DNA of 64,000 nt from Symbiodinium natans (GCA_905221605.1 CAJNDS010001513.1:723610-787609); one strand, 5' to 3'; shown: positions 1 through 12,792, numbered from the stretch's first letter. Translations and numbers: made by a program. The notes: generated by a model not told the origin, from the letters alone.

Positions 1-2047
1 GTGGGATGCTCTTGCCGGAGGCGAGGAGTGAGGCAAGACGAAGGTCCTTGCGAGGGCTCGAACATTCACACAAACTAGGTTTGAAGTGAAACTTACTTGT
101 ATGAAGATTTAACGTGACATGCACTTCTGCCCCCCCCCCCCGCATTGTGACAGTGAAAGGCTCTCTCGCTCGATTCAGCTTCCTGCCTCAATTACGCATG
201 ATCTGTTGGGAAGCGGATGAGGCGTTCAAAGGGGTGGCTGAGAAAATATTGTCAAGTGACCGCGTACATGCACAAGCGACTCTTCACAAACTGCAGGAAC
301 CTAGAGCCATAGCGTTTCACCACCAACCATTCCAGCTCGCACCATAGTCAAAATGAGTTTCGGCTGGCTTGCGTCTTAATGTATCAGCATGGGGTTGACG
401 TGGAAAGAAAGGAAGAGCGAGACAGCATGGGACGAGCATGTAGACTTGGGGTTGTGAACGGCGTAGCGTCTCAGCTGCCTGGAGACGTTGCGCAGGGTGA
501 CTCTGTGTGCCAGCTGACTGCTAGAGTGTATGACAGGGGGGTCTTCCAGGCACAAGTTGTCCGGTAGATTTGGAGATCCAGTGCATGGTCTGAAGGCTGA
601 TGTTAAAGTGCGCTGATGTCAAGACGAGCACGCTTGGATGTTTGTTGACAGTGATGCGAGAACTACAATAAGCACAACACGTCTTCTTCATGCATCTGCA
701 TCCTCGTACCACATCCCATTTGCCTGACCCCCAACATCCCCGCAAAGCTGGACATTTGCAGCCGGTCTTCCGGACGCGATGCTCGCGCCTGCGCAGCTCT
801 GTGCCCCAGCTTCACTCCCCACAGGCCATAGGAGATCGCACCTGAGCAAGCTATTTGACCGTAGGAGATCGTCTTGGACTGCCTTGGTCCCAATGTAAAG
901 GTTCTCCAGCAAAAGACACGGCAAGTCCCTCCAAGTCCCTTTTCAGGATGCCGGCACTGGAGCAGGTGCGAACGGCGAGGCCGTCCCAGTGTCCGCAGTC
1001 GCCCGCTACCACTTGAGCTTGGATTTCCGTGCGGGAGGTTTACGCTGAGTCCCTGAAAGCCTCGACTAAATCATGCAAGGTTCTCAGGGATTTTGATTCA
1101 GGTGATGGGTTTAGTGGACCTTAGACATCCTTAACTTAAAAGCCCCAGACCCCCGTAGCAGCAGAGGCTTCTTGGCTTCAGCCACCGCGCTATCGCCATC
1201 CATTGCCCTGTGCAGACGAGCCAGGCGGATGACCAGGCAACGAAGGGTTGGGCTTGTGGCATCTTGTGGCCCCAAGTGTGTTTATGCATGTTCATGTTTA
1301 ACTCGATATTCTGGGACTGCCTGTAGGCTTCAAGGCTCTTGTCGATTCAGGGACTCTCAAATGTGACCATCTTCTTGTCTGCTTTTGAACGGAGAGGCGC
1401 AGTGCACGCGTGGTGCCCCTGCTGCCTGATGAGGCCAAGAGAAGTGGCAAGAACTCACACTACGTGCATGCAGCATCCGCTTCACATGGCCAAGCTGCAC
1501 GCAACGTTGCTTTTCTTTCCTTGTGCTGTGACTGGCAGGCTGGCTCCATCCTGATGCTACCTTCGATTACTACTGCAACTTGGAGCTCCAACATGCCACC
1601 ACCAGGATGCAGTTGTCCCATCTCTTCCACAGTTCTGTCCAGCAGCATTCCACATCATTCCTCCGCATGGATTCCACATCTGCTGTTGAGTTCTACTCTG
1701 CACCTGGCACGCTTTGGCTTTGATAAGGTGACCTTCTACGAAGGCGAGCCTCCCACCGCCCTTCTCCGCGACATGACGCAGGATCGGGGTCATGCGAGCT
1801 TGAGCCTCGAAATGGGTGTTTCCCAAAATAGGGGTAGCCGTTTATACCCCAAATAGAACGAAATCCCTTGAAGGGACCTATGACACATGAAATGTAGTGA
1901 AAGAGCGGAGAGTGCTGTAAAATTGGAGAGTTCTTGGAGCCCTGCAGACACTTCTCGCCGCAAATCCTTGGCTGAGTGGACGGCTGCGGCGAGACAGGCA
2001 AGACTTTCATGCAAAAGGCATATATGGGTGGTTTGGTTTTGTGGCTT
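1..2047. other. No supported gene
   Basis: Reading frames are short and overlap on both strands, and no protein family is recognisable. One copy of a dispersed short repeat lies near the end of this stretch and is listed separately. A few CCC-rich tracts are the only other low-complexity sequence. A cryptic exon cannot be excluded in an intron-rich genome. Confidence 0.5.
1821..1878. repeat. Dispersed short repeat, copy 1
   Basis: The segment contains an ATACCCCAAATAG block followed by CCCTTGAAGGGACC. Similar arrangements (AATAGACCC, AAATA, then a GGACC or GGTCC box) occur near 32.16, 35.66, 43.38 and, less clearly, 60.20 kb. This looks like a small non-coding dispersed family. No terminal repeats could be defined by eye. 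Confidence 0.4.
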
Positions 2048-2302
2048 GTTTAGGGTTTTAGGGTTGTAGGGTTTTTGGGTTTTAGGGTTTAAGGGATTAG
2101 GGATCCGGGCTTAGGTTTAGTTACACCGTTTAGGGTTGGGAGTTTAAGGTTTCGGGTTTGTGGGTTTAGGGTTTCATGGCTTCGGTTTTTATGGCTTCGG
2201 GTTTTATGGCTTAGGGTTAGGGTTTAGAGTGTTTGGGTTTAGGGTTTATAGGGTTTTGGGGTTTAAGGTTTTGGGGTTGGAGTTAGGGGTTTTCAGGCTT
2301 AG
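2048..2302 (+). repeat. Degenerate telomere-like TTTAGGG tract
   Basis: About 250 bp are dominated by GTTTAGGGTTT words with variable spacers (TTTTAGGG, TTTAAGGG, TTCGGG). This is an imperfect relative of the dinoflagellate/plant telomere heptamer and has no coding potential. Open frames through it are low-complexity Phe/Gly/Leu-rich strings. Confidence 0.8.
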
Positions 2303-3631
2303 GGGAGGGGAGAGACGGTGGGGAGCTATACCAGGGGGCGGAGCGAGAATGCACAGCGCGCAACCATTTATGAGAACCAGCCCCCTGCATGGCATGGTGG
2401 TGGCTTGCTGTGGTGTGATGTGGTGTTTGTGGGCGGTGTTTGAAGGGGTCTTCGTCGGTCGCCATCGTCCCGCCTCTGTGATATGGTATTTTGGTTTTTT
2501 TGGATGCGTCAGGGTTGCTATCCTCGCAACTGTTGTGGCCCTTTCGACACTAAAGGCCCGGCCCCACATTTCGCAACATTGATATCTGTTCTGCATCATG
2601 ACAGCAAGCGTGGCTGCGCAACACTCTTCTTACCATCAAGACAGCAAGTTCGTGGTCATGCCATCATGTCATGGCTCTGCCACACTTTTCGCCGTGTTGA
2701 TCTATGCCGATCTTCAACATGATCACACTGTTATCCCCAGCGACTCTTCTCGTAACATACGGCCAACAAATTTCATTTCGTGACCGACCCGGAGGAAGAC
2801 CACAGCAAAGGGAAGCCCTGTGACTGTTGACACTTTGGAGACGCGAAGACAAGTTCAGCGACGACAGCTACGAGAATCGCGAGCACGACACGGGCGATCC
2901 TTGTGAGGGTTCAAAGTTTCGACAAACAACGATGCCCAAACGTGGGTTTCCGCAAAAAGAGCCACCTGCGGGAAGGGTTCCATGAGGCGGAAGGGGAGGG
3001 GAGCGTGGGGCGATCACATACCTTGGGGTGGGGGGCCGCGGGGGGGGGCAGGCAGCTTCAGTTGACAAACCCGCAGTCTCGAGGAGCCGTTGCGGAGACA
3101 TAAATGCAAGCATGATTCACTCGGCTGAGGGTGAGATTTAGAGAACTTCCGTGCCTTGGGTAAAGTACATCCACCCTTTGAGCTGCGACAGGGCTTCTGG
3201 CACGACAGTGCTCTGTGTACCCAAAGAGACGCCCAGCGTTGAAGCGCACTTCACCGAGCGACCCTTCTGACAAAGTGAAGTTTCCGGGATCGTCAGGACT
3301 TGGATCTTGAGGGGTCCTCGGAAGCCTCAAGCAGTGTTGGTGTCAGAAGGAAGGGATGTCATCAATCGAACTGGCAGGCCTTTTTACTGATTTTGCCTGG
3401 GATCCTCAGAGCCCAGGTGTCGTGCTTCTTCATATTCGGTACCAGTAGTGAAGCTTGGAGGGTCCGTGTACGACTAGTTCAAATGTGTTGTGAGGATTCT
3501 CGATCCGTGTCTGCATCCTGCACCAGTTTGTTGTCCGTCGCACGAAAAGATTTTGCCTGAAGACGAGCCGATGGTTTCCAGCAGTAGCGCGATACCACAT
3601 GAACAGTCTGCAAAGCCCACAGCTGAAGCAT
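2303..3631. other. No supported gene
   Basis: Only short frames on both strands and no recognisable motif. Confidence 0.5.
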
Positions 3632-3714
3632 CCCAACCCTAAACCATAAACCCTAGACCCTAAACCAGAAACCCTAAGCCCTAAGCCCTAAGCCCCTAAA
3701 CCCTAAACCCTAAC
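3632..3714 (-). repeat. Interstitial telomere array (CCCTAAA), imperfect
   Basis: About ten heptamer-like units of CCCTAAA with CCCTAAG, CCCTAGA and AAACCAGA variants. The C-rich strand is on top. A ~120 bp unique spacer separates it from a TTAGGG-type tract in the opposite orientation at 3.83-3.93 kb, so the two form a long inverted repeat. Confidence 0.85.
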
Positions 3715-3833
3715 GATGCTTTCAAGCCCTCCTTGCCGAGGACCTCCAGGCGGCAGCTGACTCAACGGACTCCCCTGCAGAAAATGCGCCGGCTGCTGGA
3801 AGCTGCTGCTCGTCTAAGTGCCTACGAATTGAG

Positions 3834-3930
3834 GATTTTAGGGTACTTAGGGTAACTCGAGTAATTAGGGTAATTAGGGGTAGTTAGGGAAATTAGGGTA
3901 ATTAGGGTATTTATGGTAATTAGGGTACTT
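3834..3930 (+). repeat. TAATTAGGG nonamer tract
   Basis: Roughly ten units of a TAATTAGGG-type 9-mer with TACTTAGGG and TAGTTAGGG variants. It is related to, but longer than, the TTTAGGG telomere unit. It is the right arm facing the CCCTAAA array at 3.63-3.71 kb. Confidence 0.75.
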
Positions 3931-4604
3931 CATTCCATAGAACTGCAGGATAATGTGGGAATGAGCTTGGGATGGACGCAAGCAATGAATCAGATCCCAG
4001 GTCACCGTGCAGCCTGGCGTGGACTGTCTTGACACTGCAAGCCCTCTCTTCTACACGTCGGTGGCTCAGAGCCAATTGGTGTGCTTGCGACAGGTAATCG
4101 CTTGTCGGGTACTTCTTGAGTCCTCAAGTTTCGGGACTCTTCCAACTCCGTGCTCCACTGACAAGAGCACGCGTGATTTGTTCTCCTCACATGCTTTCCA
4201 CCGTTGTCCTTTCCTCCCAGTCCTTCAGTGACCATGGTGCCGAGAGCATGTCTAGAAGAAGGGCTTGTGTGGGGTGCATCGGCCAGAGCCCGATGATTCT
4301 CGTATTGTGTGATCTCAGTGATCTTTCCAAGAAGCTCGCAGCAACCCCCCGACGGCGGGGTGCCCTTCTCATTCTGATTTCAGAATCGCACGCCTCAACG
4401 AGGTTGTGACTATAGCCCCAGGCAGCTTGGCTGGTTGTATGTAGAAGTTCCAGCACTCGCAGGGCGGTGCACCGACTCTCATCGGGATGTTTCATTATCG
4501 AGATGTTCTGTAATGGCTGCATTTATTAAGTGCCCAATGGGTGTCGCAGAGTGCCCGAACTCCTGAAAGAGTGGTGTCTTGCCCTATGTTGCTCCAGAAT
4601 TCCA
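3931..4604. other. No supported gene
   Basis: No recognisable product. It could contain introns or further exons of the acyltransferase-like fragment that follows, but no family motif is visible. Confidence 0.4.
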
Positions 4605-4700
4605 GGTAGATTTGCCCTGGTCGTCTCCATGAGCCACGTGCTTGGAGATGGCTTCACGTACTACCGCATCTTCGGTGCTCTGGACCAGCAGAAGAAGGAG
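4605..4700 (+). CDS. Acyltransferase-like exon (HxxxDG motif)
   Basis: Immediately after a TTCCAG acceptor the frame reads RFALVVSMSHVLGDGFTYYR followed by IFGAL. His-x-x-x-Asp-Gly in a hydrophobic setting is the active-site motif of the chloramphenicol-acetyltransferase, BAHD and condensation superfamily, where the His acts as general base. Only this one exon could be recognised. No partner exons carrying the second conserved motif (DFGWG-like) were found, so it may belong to a spread-out gene or be a relic. The assignment rests on one short motif and is tentative. Confidence 0.35.
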
Positions 4701-4735
4701 ATAGGCCAGGCTTCCACATCACCTTCAGTGCTTGT

Positions 4736-7700
4736 GTCACTTGTCGCTTTGGTGGTGCAGAAAGGAGGTTGAGGCAAGTTCAGGCCACCTGTTTTCTCCT
4801 GGAGTTCCAATTGTCTGGACCACATGAGAGGACCTTCCGTCCCAGGCACACGTGAGCCCTTTCTGGAGTGCTTGGCCCTTGCCGTGTCTGTGACATAATT
4901 CACGAAGGCATGAAAGCGTGTCTCATGAAACCTTGTGCCCAACAAGCTGCAGCATGTCGGCTTCATTGCTTAACTTTGTTACTGGACAGCTGTCTTCGTT
5001 TACTACCCTTGTATTTGCTGCACATGAACTTCTCCCGGCAAGCATACAGATTCAGGGTCAACTGCTCCCAGCTGAGTCCAGCACTGCTGCTACCCGCAGC
5101 ACGCATGCCCTGAATGGCAACATCTGGTAACCCATGCTACGCACACGTAACAAGTACTCATGAGTGAGAGCAGGGGCCCCGACACTTTTCCACTCCTCCT
5201 CCGCGTCCTCCCTCTGTTGCAGTTGAGTTGCCGGATCTCATCGGTACTGAAGCTTCGCCCTGAACATGACTGGTCCTATTGCTCGGAGGTGGCACAGTGT
5301 ATGCAGCTGGGGAAGGACGGCTGGTGCAGGGGCGTGCTTGTGGCATCCGGCATCGTCTCAAGTGTGCGTGACAGAAGTTATCAAAAGAGTTGGACAGAAG
5401 TGCAACTCTCGAACAAAGAAGACGCCGGCTCCATGGCATGGGATTAATTCATGGGTCCTCCCCTCAAAATAGCCTCAGCATATGTAGCCAAGTGTCCCGG
5501 GATTTATCAGTAGGCGAGGATTGCAGTGGTTGTGAGTCGCATCCAACTCGGCCGAAGATTTTGGGGTGTTCATGTTGGGAGGACCGGCGCGGGTCCGACT
5601 AAACCCCATTCGAGCCTGGGCTATACATTCATGTGATGTCATCACGCGACCCTTCTTGAAACTTAAAACCTTAACCCCGTGAAAGGGCTGCAGCCGAGGA
5701 AAGCTTGAATTCCCGGTGGCCATGGCCCAGACCCTGGGGATTGAGAAGGCCATCGGCACGGCTTCAAACTTTCACATATTTTAACATCTTTCCTTTCGGA
5801 TCAAAGAGGGTGTGAGCAGAGGCTGTGTGTGAGCAGGTTGCGTGGCTCAGCTCGCGCCGCGCACGCTGGGGCTCCATCTTGGATCGCAAGTTGCGGCCCA
5901 GGCGAAGCCAAGCTAAGGAGCTGGTGGCTTGTAGCCCTCCTAGATGATTTTAGATGGCAGTCAGGAGCCAGAAGCTGCAGGTCTTCCACACTGTTTGCTC
6001 TCGGCAGTACTTGAGTTTTGTGTGTTGAGCGGCGGGGAAAGGCCCAGACAGTTTGGGCGCCCGGGTGCCAAAGACAGGGGAAGGGAGGTCAGGCACTTGA
6101 GGGCAGCTGTGGGGGGGGGGGGGAGTTTGGGCCTACCTCCCGAAGGCACCGGTGGAGCGCCTGGGAAGTTGACTCGGCCTGGATCGCCGAGGAGAGCTGT
6201 AAAGTCCTGAAGCCTTGGGATCGTGGTTTTCGGGAGAGGCGTTTGTAGGTGTCCTTGCGAGGCCGCACATCCTGACAGCACTCTCTGCACACCGGCATCC
6301 AAAGTGATGTGTTTGTTCATCGACACACAAGGAGAAGCGCCGCCAAAGCTCTGCGGAAAGCTTCGTGTCAACAAATGATGTGCCTTGGCTCAACTTGCAC
6401 TCAAAGGGGCGACATGTTGTAAAGCCTGATGAACATGTCGTGGGTTTCCTGGGTTCTAAAGCCATGTTCTGTGATGACTTCAGGTTTTGACCTCATGCTT
6501 CTTGAGCAGCCGGAAATTCGACTACGGCGTCATGTCCGACACTTTCCTGGACTTAGAAGTTCGCAGCCAGCACGTGCTGGGGACAGTCAAGCATGTGCAG
6601 CCGCCAACAGCGTGTGATGTGTGGAGTTTGTCCAAGAAGCTTTGCATCTAGGAAGCGAGGCTGATGCACCACAGAATAGTGACACTCAGGTAAACTTTAG
6701 GGGCCGTCTCTGCGGCTTGGACAAGATCCATGCAGGCCCCTGACGCTCACCTTTTTTTGAATGTAACGTTGCGCTTGGCGAAGAGCACTAGGCATTAGCA
6801 TTGTAGAGACCGGAGTTTCTTTTCTTGATCTGGTCCTGCCTTCGGGCCATCCCAAGTCAAGTCCCAAAATGCCGTTTTGGAACCGAAATCTGCTCTAGCA
6901 TGTCAAGATCCGTCAGGAAGGGTAGGCTAAGAAGGCTACAGTACGATGATGGGCGCTTTTTTGGGCTGCTAGATCACGGATCCTCTCAGTGGATGAGTCT
7001 GCACAAGCCCGCAAGGCAACTACAAGGGTGGCGTCCAGTTCTGGCCGGCGGCTGGTCCGATTCTGGAACTTCTTCCACTTTTCACCTTCTTCGCACTCGC
7101 TTGCCAAGGAAGAGTTTACGAGTCCGGCCTGTATCAGGCCTGCCACTTCAGATCCCACAGGGCTATAGGAGATCAGGTCCCAGGAGGGCCAGTAAGACGT
7201 TGTTAGACGTTCGCTGGCTGCAGTTCTACAGAGGCTCAAGCTGTGCAGGTCTTCCCTGCAAGCTCCTGCCTTTCGTGCTGGCCGCCCGGGATCCCAGGGG
7301 TTGCCGCGGGCAGTTAGTCCAAATTGTGTCCAGCCACGGACGTGCCAGAGGCGCAGACGTGCCGGGCTTCCTCCGGAGCATCCATGGCCGCAGCTTGGTT
7401 GCGAGTTGCATATACAAAACTGGGATGGCAAACTACACAGCTGAGCGACTCTGCACTCTGCTCGTGCTTCGTTTGAGACTCAAGTCTGCTTGCACAGCGT
7501 AAGGTCTAGGCAGAGACGGGTACTTAACGTGAATGTCTCGTGCCAGCTTGGCTACCGCATGCGCTGCTTTACGCAAAAAAGTCAGGCGCTAGAGGCAAGA
7601 GGTAGCTGTGCACCAGCCGCGCATACGAACCGTGTAAACAACTGCATGAACACTTGCCACCTGCTAAATTCTATACGTCAGCGCAAGCTTCCACAGAGCT

Positions 7701-9407
7701 CAGCAAAGTGGTTCAGACATGGCTAGAGCATCGATCGAACCCCTTCCAAAATCCTGAGATTTCTTGGAGTCGTTGTAGGGCGCACTCGGTAATTATAAGG
7801 AGTTGTGACGAATCCTTGCCTTGCGTTCGCTACGAACCACAGCATAGCTACGCCACGGAGCCGGTGAAAGGAAGAGCCGCAGCATGCGCAGTGCCTTGCA
7901 CCTGAGCACACATGTCCAATGCAGAAGCAATGCCGATGCGAGTTTTCTTCTTCTCATGATCTCGCCCCATGTTGCAACCGCCGGCAATCGTAAACCCTTC
8001 ACATCCTTCTCTCGCTTCAGTGAGTCCGTCCACTCATTCGCCATAGGCCATGACCAAGCGATCAGGAGCAGACGCGTTGGAACCATTGGGAAGCTGCATG
8101 CATCCAAACTGCATGCCATCGGTGCACTGCGGGTTTCTTTCACAACATGTTGTCGTACGTTGCTTGTAGACATCGACTTCTTTGCAAAGGAGTTGGTGTG
8201 GTGACGAACTGGGCAACTGTGTGCGAGGCAACCTTGACTGGCCCAGTGTCACTGTGTTACATCGCAGGAAATTTGGATGTCTTGGACCTGTTCCTACAGT
8301 TCGTATTCCAGCTTCGTAATGCCAGCTAAAGCACTTCAATGCGCGGACGTTCACCAAAAGTACCAGGCAAGTTGTGCATGTGCACGAAGTCTGGCAGTGC
8401 TGCGAGCTCTGATGAGAATTAGCTTCAAGATGAGTGGTCTGGCCACTCTGATAATGAGTGCAGTGTCAAAGACCGGCGTGGCCTTGGTCCAAAGTTCTGT
8501 CTTAAGTGTGGATGACGAGGAGCTACACTTACAAGACTGCCAGCAGCAGCTGCACCTGCCCGTCCTGGGGGAGATCCAGGCCGGGGCGGGCTGTCCAACC
8601 AGAGCATCTCAGTTACTGGGTTAAAGGCTCTTCTGTCCCAGGTCAATGGCGCGAAGCTCGGCCGCAAAAAAAGGAGAGACAGAGGAGAAGCCGGTCAGAA
8701 AAGGGGCGGAATCTGGCGTCACAAGAAGAGAGTAGCTGCATTGCATTTGCATAACGCTGGTCCAGAAAGCTTCGAAAGGTCAAGTTTGACAATGCGAGCG
8801 GTACCAGCATTGAGTTGCCTGAGGATGATCATCTTCTGCCCTGGACCAGGCCAAGCTATTTAAACATCTGATACTGAGTGATGCTCGAGCCCACCCTGCC
8901 CACAGATGAGAGCTCATTGCAAGCTTTGTGCCAGGGTTTTCTCCCAAGTTGTCGTCCCCACAAAGGCAAGCTCGGAGTTGTCATTGGCGAGCGCCGGCTT
9001 CTCCCGAGACAGCCGCCACTAGAGGTGGTTCGAAGGATATGCTGACCAACAAGTGTAGCCTGCGGATTGCATACGTGTTGAGCCGTGGATTTATCTCGCC
9101 TCTGGGTCACTGTCGCGCCGGGAGCATACGCAGTTCGCCTTTGTGCACGTTCCGCAGCCAGCCGGCCCAAGAAAATGAGCAAAGTGAACTGCAACCAACA
9201 CAGTCCCGAAGACCCGAAAGCCTTGAGCGCCAAGTTTGCTCCAATACCAAGCCCAGCTCATCACCAGGCCAACCATATGATGGCGTAGACCTACTGTCTG
9301 TTAAGAAACAGCACACCTTGAAAACACATTCTCGTCGCCACTACACGGTAGTGCTTCAGCGGGGAGCGCCGCATCGGCGCGTACACTTCCAGGCAGCGCA
9401 TCCTGCA
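4736..9407. other. No confidently supported gene; one long open frame
   Basis: About 4.7 kb of unique, medium-GC sequence with frames mostly under 110 codons on both strands. The longest, 6825-7502, is listed separately. No family could be recognised. Canonical and GC-type splice-like sites are frequent, so unrecognised exons are possible. Confidence 0.4.
6825..7502 (+). CDS. Unrecognised 225-codon open frame
   Basis: This is among the longest open frames in the first 30 kb that is not made of repeats. The start chosen by the frame is not supported by any signal. The product is Arg- and Leu-rich, has no signal peptide or clear membrane span, and resembles nothing I know. The opposite strand is also open over 6913-7431 (172 codons), which suggests composition rather than selection keeps it open. 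Treat as hypothetical. Confidence 0.2.
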   Translation: MIWSCLRAIPSQVPKCRFGTEICSSMSRSVRKGRLRRLQYDDGRFFGLLDHGSSQWMSLHKPARQLQGWRPVLAGGWSDSGTSSTFHLLRTRLPRKSLRVRPVSGLPLQIPQGYRRSGPRRASKTLLDVRWLQFYRGSSCAGLPCKLLPFVLAARDPRGCRGQLVQIVSSHGRARGADVPGFLRSIHGRSLVASCIYKTGMANYTAERLCTLLVLRLRLKSACTA

Positions 9408-9472
9408 AGCTTCTGAGACCTTCTGAGAGAGCTTCTAAGAGACCTTTTGAGACCTTCTGAGACCTTCTGGCG
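9408..9472. repeat. Short tandem GACCTTCTGA repeat
   Basis: Five to six imperfect 10-12 bp units built on GAGACCTTCTGA follow one another. No function is apparent. Confidence 0.7.
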
Positions 9473-11410
9473 CGTTTTCTGTGACGAGCTTTCAGAAGCG
9501 TGAGATGGCGCTAGGAAATGGGAGTGACCGGTCAGTGTTTGCCGAACTTCCAGGGCAGAGCAGCGCAGTCATGGCTTTCCAGACACCGGGGCGGTGCTCG
9601 GGGGAGACGGGCTCAGTGTCGGCTCAGCTCTTTGTGAGTGCTGTGCTTTGAAAGAGTGTGGGGGCATATCAGGATGTCGGGGGTCTCAGAACTTGATTCG
9701 TTCACCGAATTGCGCGTGGAATTGTGCTGCTGCTCATGATGGCATGCTGCACGCCTTCAGAAGTCAGAGCTGGCAATAACATGGAATCGAATAAAATCGT
9801 TCACGATGCGCACGTCAGCAGGCCACCGTTGCCACGCACCTCCAGCTCATTCCTCGAGCAAAGGACGTCGGACGTGCCATGTGCCTTGACGAGTAGCTAA
9901 GACATCCGCATTGCGCGTGGGTTTGCCATGGGGCGCTGCCATCGTCGGCTGCTTGCACTGGCGGCCAGACCCCTAGCCTAGCACCTCAGCTGCGCCATAA
10001 TGTCAAGAGATTCGTGGTGGGAGTTGTTAGATGGCATCAGCAAGGCATGGACTTGACATGATACATGGACCCTACGGGATCTTACGGGTCTTTCTGCAGC
10101 GCTAGGCCCTAGGACCTTTGAATCCAGAGTAAACAATTTTATCGGAGCAGCCTCGAAGTTTGCAGCTGTTGTGGCTGAAGTGCATCCTGAGGCATGGAAT
10201 CTGTGCAGGAAGATGAGCAAGATGAGGGCGGCACCGGTGATGATGATGATGACACTGAAGACGATGTGTCCATTGTTAGCTCTGGGCTTAGTCACCAAGT
10301 GCTGACACCTTTATGACAATCAACTTTGTGGGTTGTGCTTGCCTTTGCCTTTGCGCGTGCGACTTGCATATGCGGCTTGTCTCAGGTGGAGAGTATGATG
10401 TGACTTGTTTGCATTGCTTTGGTGGACTTGACGGTAGCTGCATAGGTGAGCGCGGGACACTCAACTTCTAAGCCCCCTAATCTCGATTTACCCTGGGACT
10501 CCTGAGGACAGCAATGGTGAGGCGCGGCCCGGAATTCTACTTTTTTTGCTCTGAAGCCCTACGCCTAAGCTCTAAGCCGCAATTCTCCCACTCCCCCCCC
10601 CCCCCCCCTCCCCCTCAAAAAAAGCGCACGCGCACACACGCGCACACCCAAAACACCTGACAGAGGTACGAACCCGAACGCAGGTAAGCACCTGTGAAAC
10701 ATAGCAGGACCATGGCAGAAACAGTACGTCACGATGTCGGGTGGCACCTGAAAAAGAGTCGCTTTCTCCTTGACTGATCTCAAGGATCTGGTCTCTCTAA
10801 GCTCAGGACCGTTCTGAATCCGAGCTGCGTGATGTCTTCCATGTGGGCCCCCACATGTGGGCCCCTCCGAGATGCCATGTGGCAGCTACTCTCAGACGAG
10901 CCCCCCATCATATGTGAGCGCGTGTTCGTTCAGGTGTCGCCCTGACACGCCCTGACACACCACGCCCTCAACCAACACACGAGTTTCCAGGCGTCGCCCC
11001 GACTTGCACAATGGAATGGCATGACAAAGACACTGCGCACCCATTTATCCGACCGAGCAGGCTATGCCCAGTGATACGAATGATAAGTCTGTCAGCCTCG
11101 AGCATGGGGCAACGTTGTCCGACTGGTCCTGCTGGTGGCGTGGATTGCTGAAATGAGGTGGTGGAGCGCTTCTGAACGCCCGACGACGTGTCCTCATCAT
11201 CATTAATGACATCCGCATCGTTACCACTTGTCAGATCGTCAAGGCTACGACAGCCAAGCTGGAGCTCCAAGATGCTCCACAAGTGATGAAAATCACGAGA
11301 GTGGCATTCTCCACAGGCACGACGCGTCTGTCTCAGCACATTGGCACTCCAAGACAAGTCGCCACTCCAAAAGTGACGAAAGTCACATTGGCTGCGCTCT
11401 GTGACTGCAG
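9473..11410. other. No supported gene
   Basis: The stretch contains a short GATGATGATGAT run near 10.24 kb, a C-homopolymer with CCCCCTC near 10.60 kb, and a 129-codon minus-strand frame (10968-11357) of no recognisable family. The apparent membrane helix encoded on the minus strand at 10.2 kb comes entirely from the GAT run. Confidence 0.45.
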
Positions 11411-11512
11411 CCCGAGTACCCCTGAGTACGGCCCGAGTCGCCTGAGCGCGCCCGAGCGCGCCCGAGTGCGCCCGAGTACGCCCGAGTAATCTCGTGCATG
11501 CCCGAGTATGCC
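11411..11512. repeat. CCCGAGTACG decamer repeat
   Basis: About ten imperfect units of a GC-rich decamer (CCCGAGTACG, CCCGAGCGCG, CCCGAGTGCG) are arranged head to tail, about 40 bp before a telomere array. Confidence 0.75.
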
Positions 11513-11549
11513 TGCCTGTGAAACTCTCAAAATGAGAGCCCTTGTACCT

Positions 11550-11628
11550 AAAACCCGAAGTCCCTAAACTCCCTACCCTAAACCCTAAACCCTAAACCCT
11601 AAACCCTAAACCCTAAAACCTAAACTCA
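11550..11628 (-). repeat. Interstitial telomere array (CCCTAAA)
   Basis: About six perfect CCCTAAA units are preceded by imperfect ones. With the TTTAGGG array starting near 11.71 kb it forms an inverted pair around a unique spacer of about 85-95 bp. The spacer contains an open frame reading LPQEDLEMAEVEDPGLAS, too short to assign. Confidence 0.9.
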
Positions 11629-11710
11629 TTGGCCCCAAGCCTTCCGCAAGAGGACCTGGAAATGGCCGAGGTCGAGGACCCCGGCCTCGCCAGCATGATG
11701 ATGCTGGGAT

Positions 11711-11846
11711 GGGTTAGGATTTCAGGGTTTAGGGTTTAGGGTTGAGGGTTTAGGGTTGAGGGTTGAGGGTTTAGGGTTGAGGGTTTAGGGTTTAGGGTTT
11801 AGGGTTTAGGGTTTAGGGTTTGGGGCTTTAGTTTTCAGTTTATATG
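11711..11846 (+). repeat. Interstitial telomere array (TTTAGGG)
   Basis: About fifteen units of TTTAGGG, several as TTGAGGG, in an orientation opposite to the array at 11.55-11.63 kb. The last units decay into TTTGGGG and TTTTCAG. Confidence 0.9.
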
Positions 11847-12792
11847 TTCTAAAGGTTTTAAAGTTTTTCGGGGAAAGTTGTTCAGGCGTCTATTGACGCG
11901 AGGGACGTTTGCATATGTTTGCATCCTGGCACGGCTTGATCCGAGGAACTTCACGCTGGTGGAGGAGCTCAGCCCAGAAATTTCAAAGGCGGTCTCAGCA
12001 CCCGTATCTGTCCTGAAAACTCATATGCCTCAGTGCGGCATCATTCAGTATGGGAGTAGGTGAGCTGCGGTGCTAATACTGTTGCTTATATACTGACTGG
12101 CATGTCGCAGCTGGGTTGCCTTGATGAGACGACCACTTAAACATGAGACATTCCTGGAACAACGAGCATGAAAGCAGAGCTGCCAACTTGTCTTGGAGCC
12201 AATCTGAGCCGCTGCAGGCGGTGCACCTGTCAGACTGCCTGGAGGGCTTCGGCGCCTCGGTTCAGATGCCTCGCTGGGAGATGAGGTAGATGCGATGGGA
12301 CTGCGAAGGGAGCGTCGGTCGAAAGAACCGAAGTTGCGAGATGAAGCTCAGGTAAGCACTGGCAGGGACAGATCACCGGTGGGTTAGGCCACAGCCGAAC
12401 TGTGCAGGCCAGTCTCCCGTTGCGAAATAGGTTGAATGGAAGGTGTAGGACTGAGTGATGTGAGCGAAGTGCCTGGCTCTATGAGGCTTTCATAGCTACC
12501 TTGCATGGCTAGCAACGTTGGAGCTCCATCAAGTCAAGTTGCAGGAAAGAGCCCGCGAGACAAAACACATTGACGATTTCATCTCTCACGACTGGTCGAC
12601 CAGTGGCAATGCGAGACATGGATAGAGTTAAGCCGTGGTTCTTTGAGGGTGAAGTTGCTTCTCTGCACCCGTTCACGACACCATGTGGAACTCATTCATG
12701 TGACCTTTGATTCTGCAACTAATGGCTGTCATGCTAGCTGCTTCCACAGGCTTGGCCTGGGTAGGCAGTCATGGGTCAGAGTCTCTTTCTGC
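11847..12792. other. No supported gene
   Basis: Only short frames. No recognisable family or structural element. Confidence 0.45.

Noticed and set aside
9978-10298. Minus-strand frame with an apparent membrane helix
   Set aside because: The helix (VIIIITG) is encoded by a GATGATGATGAT run; the rest is not protein-like.
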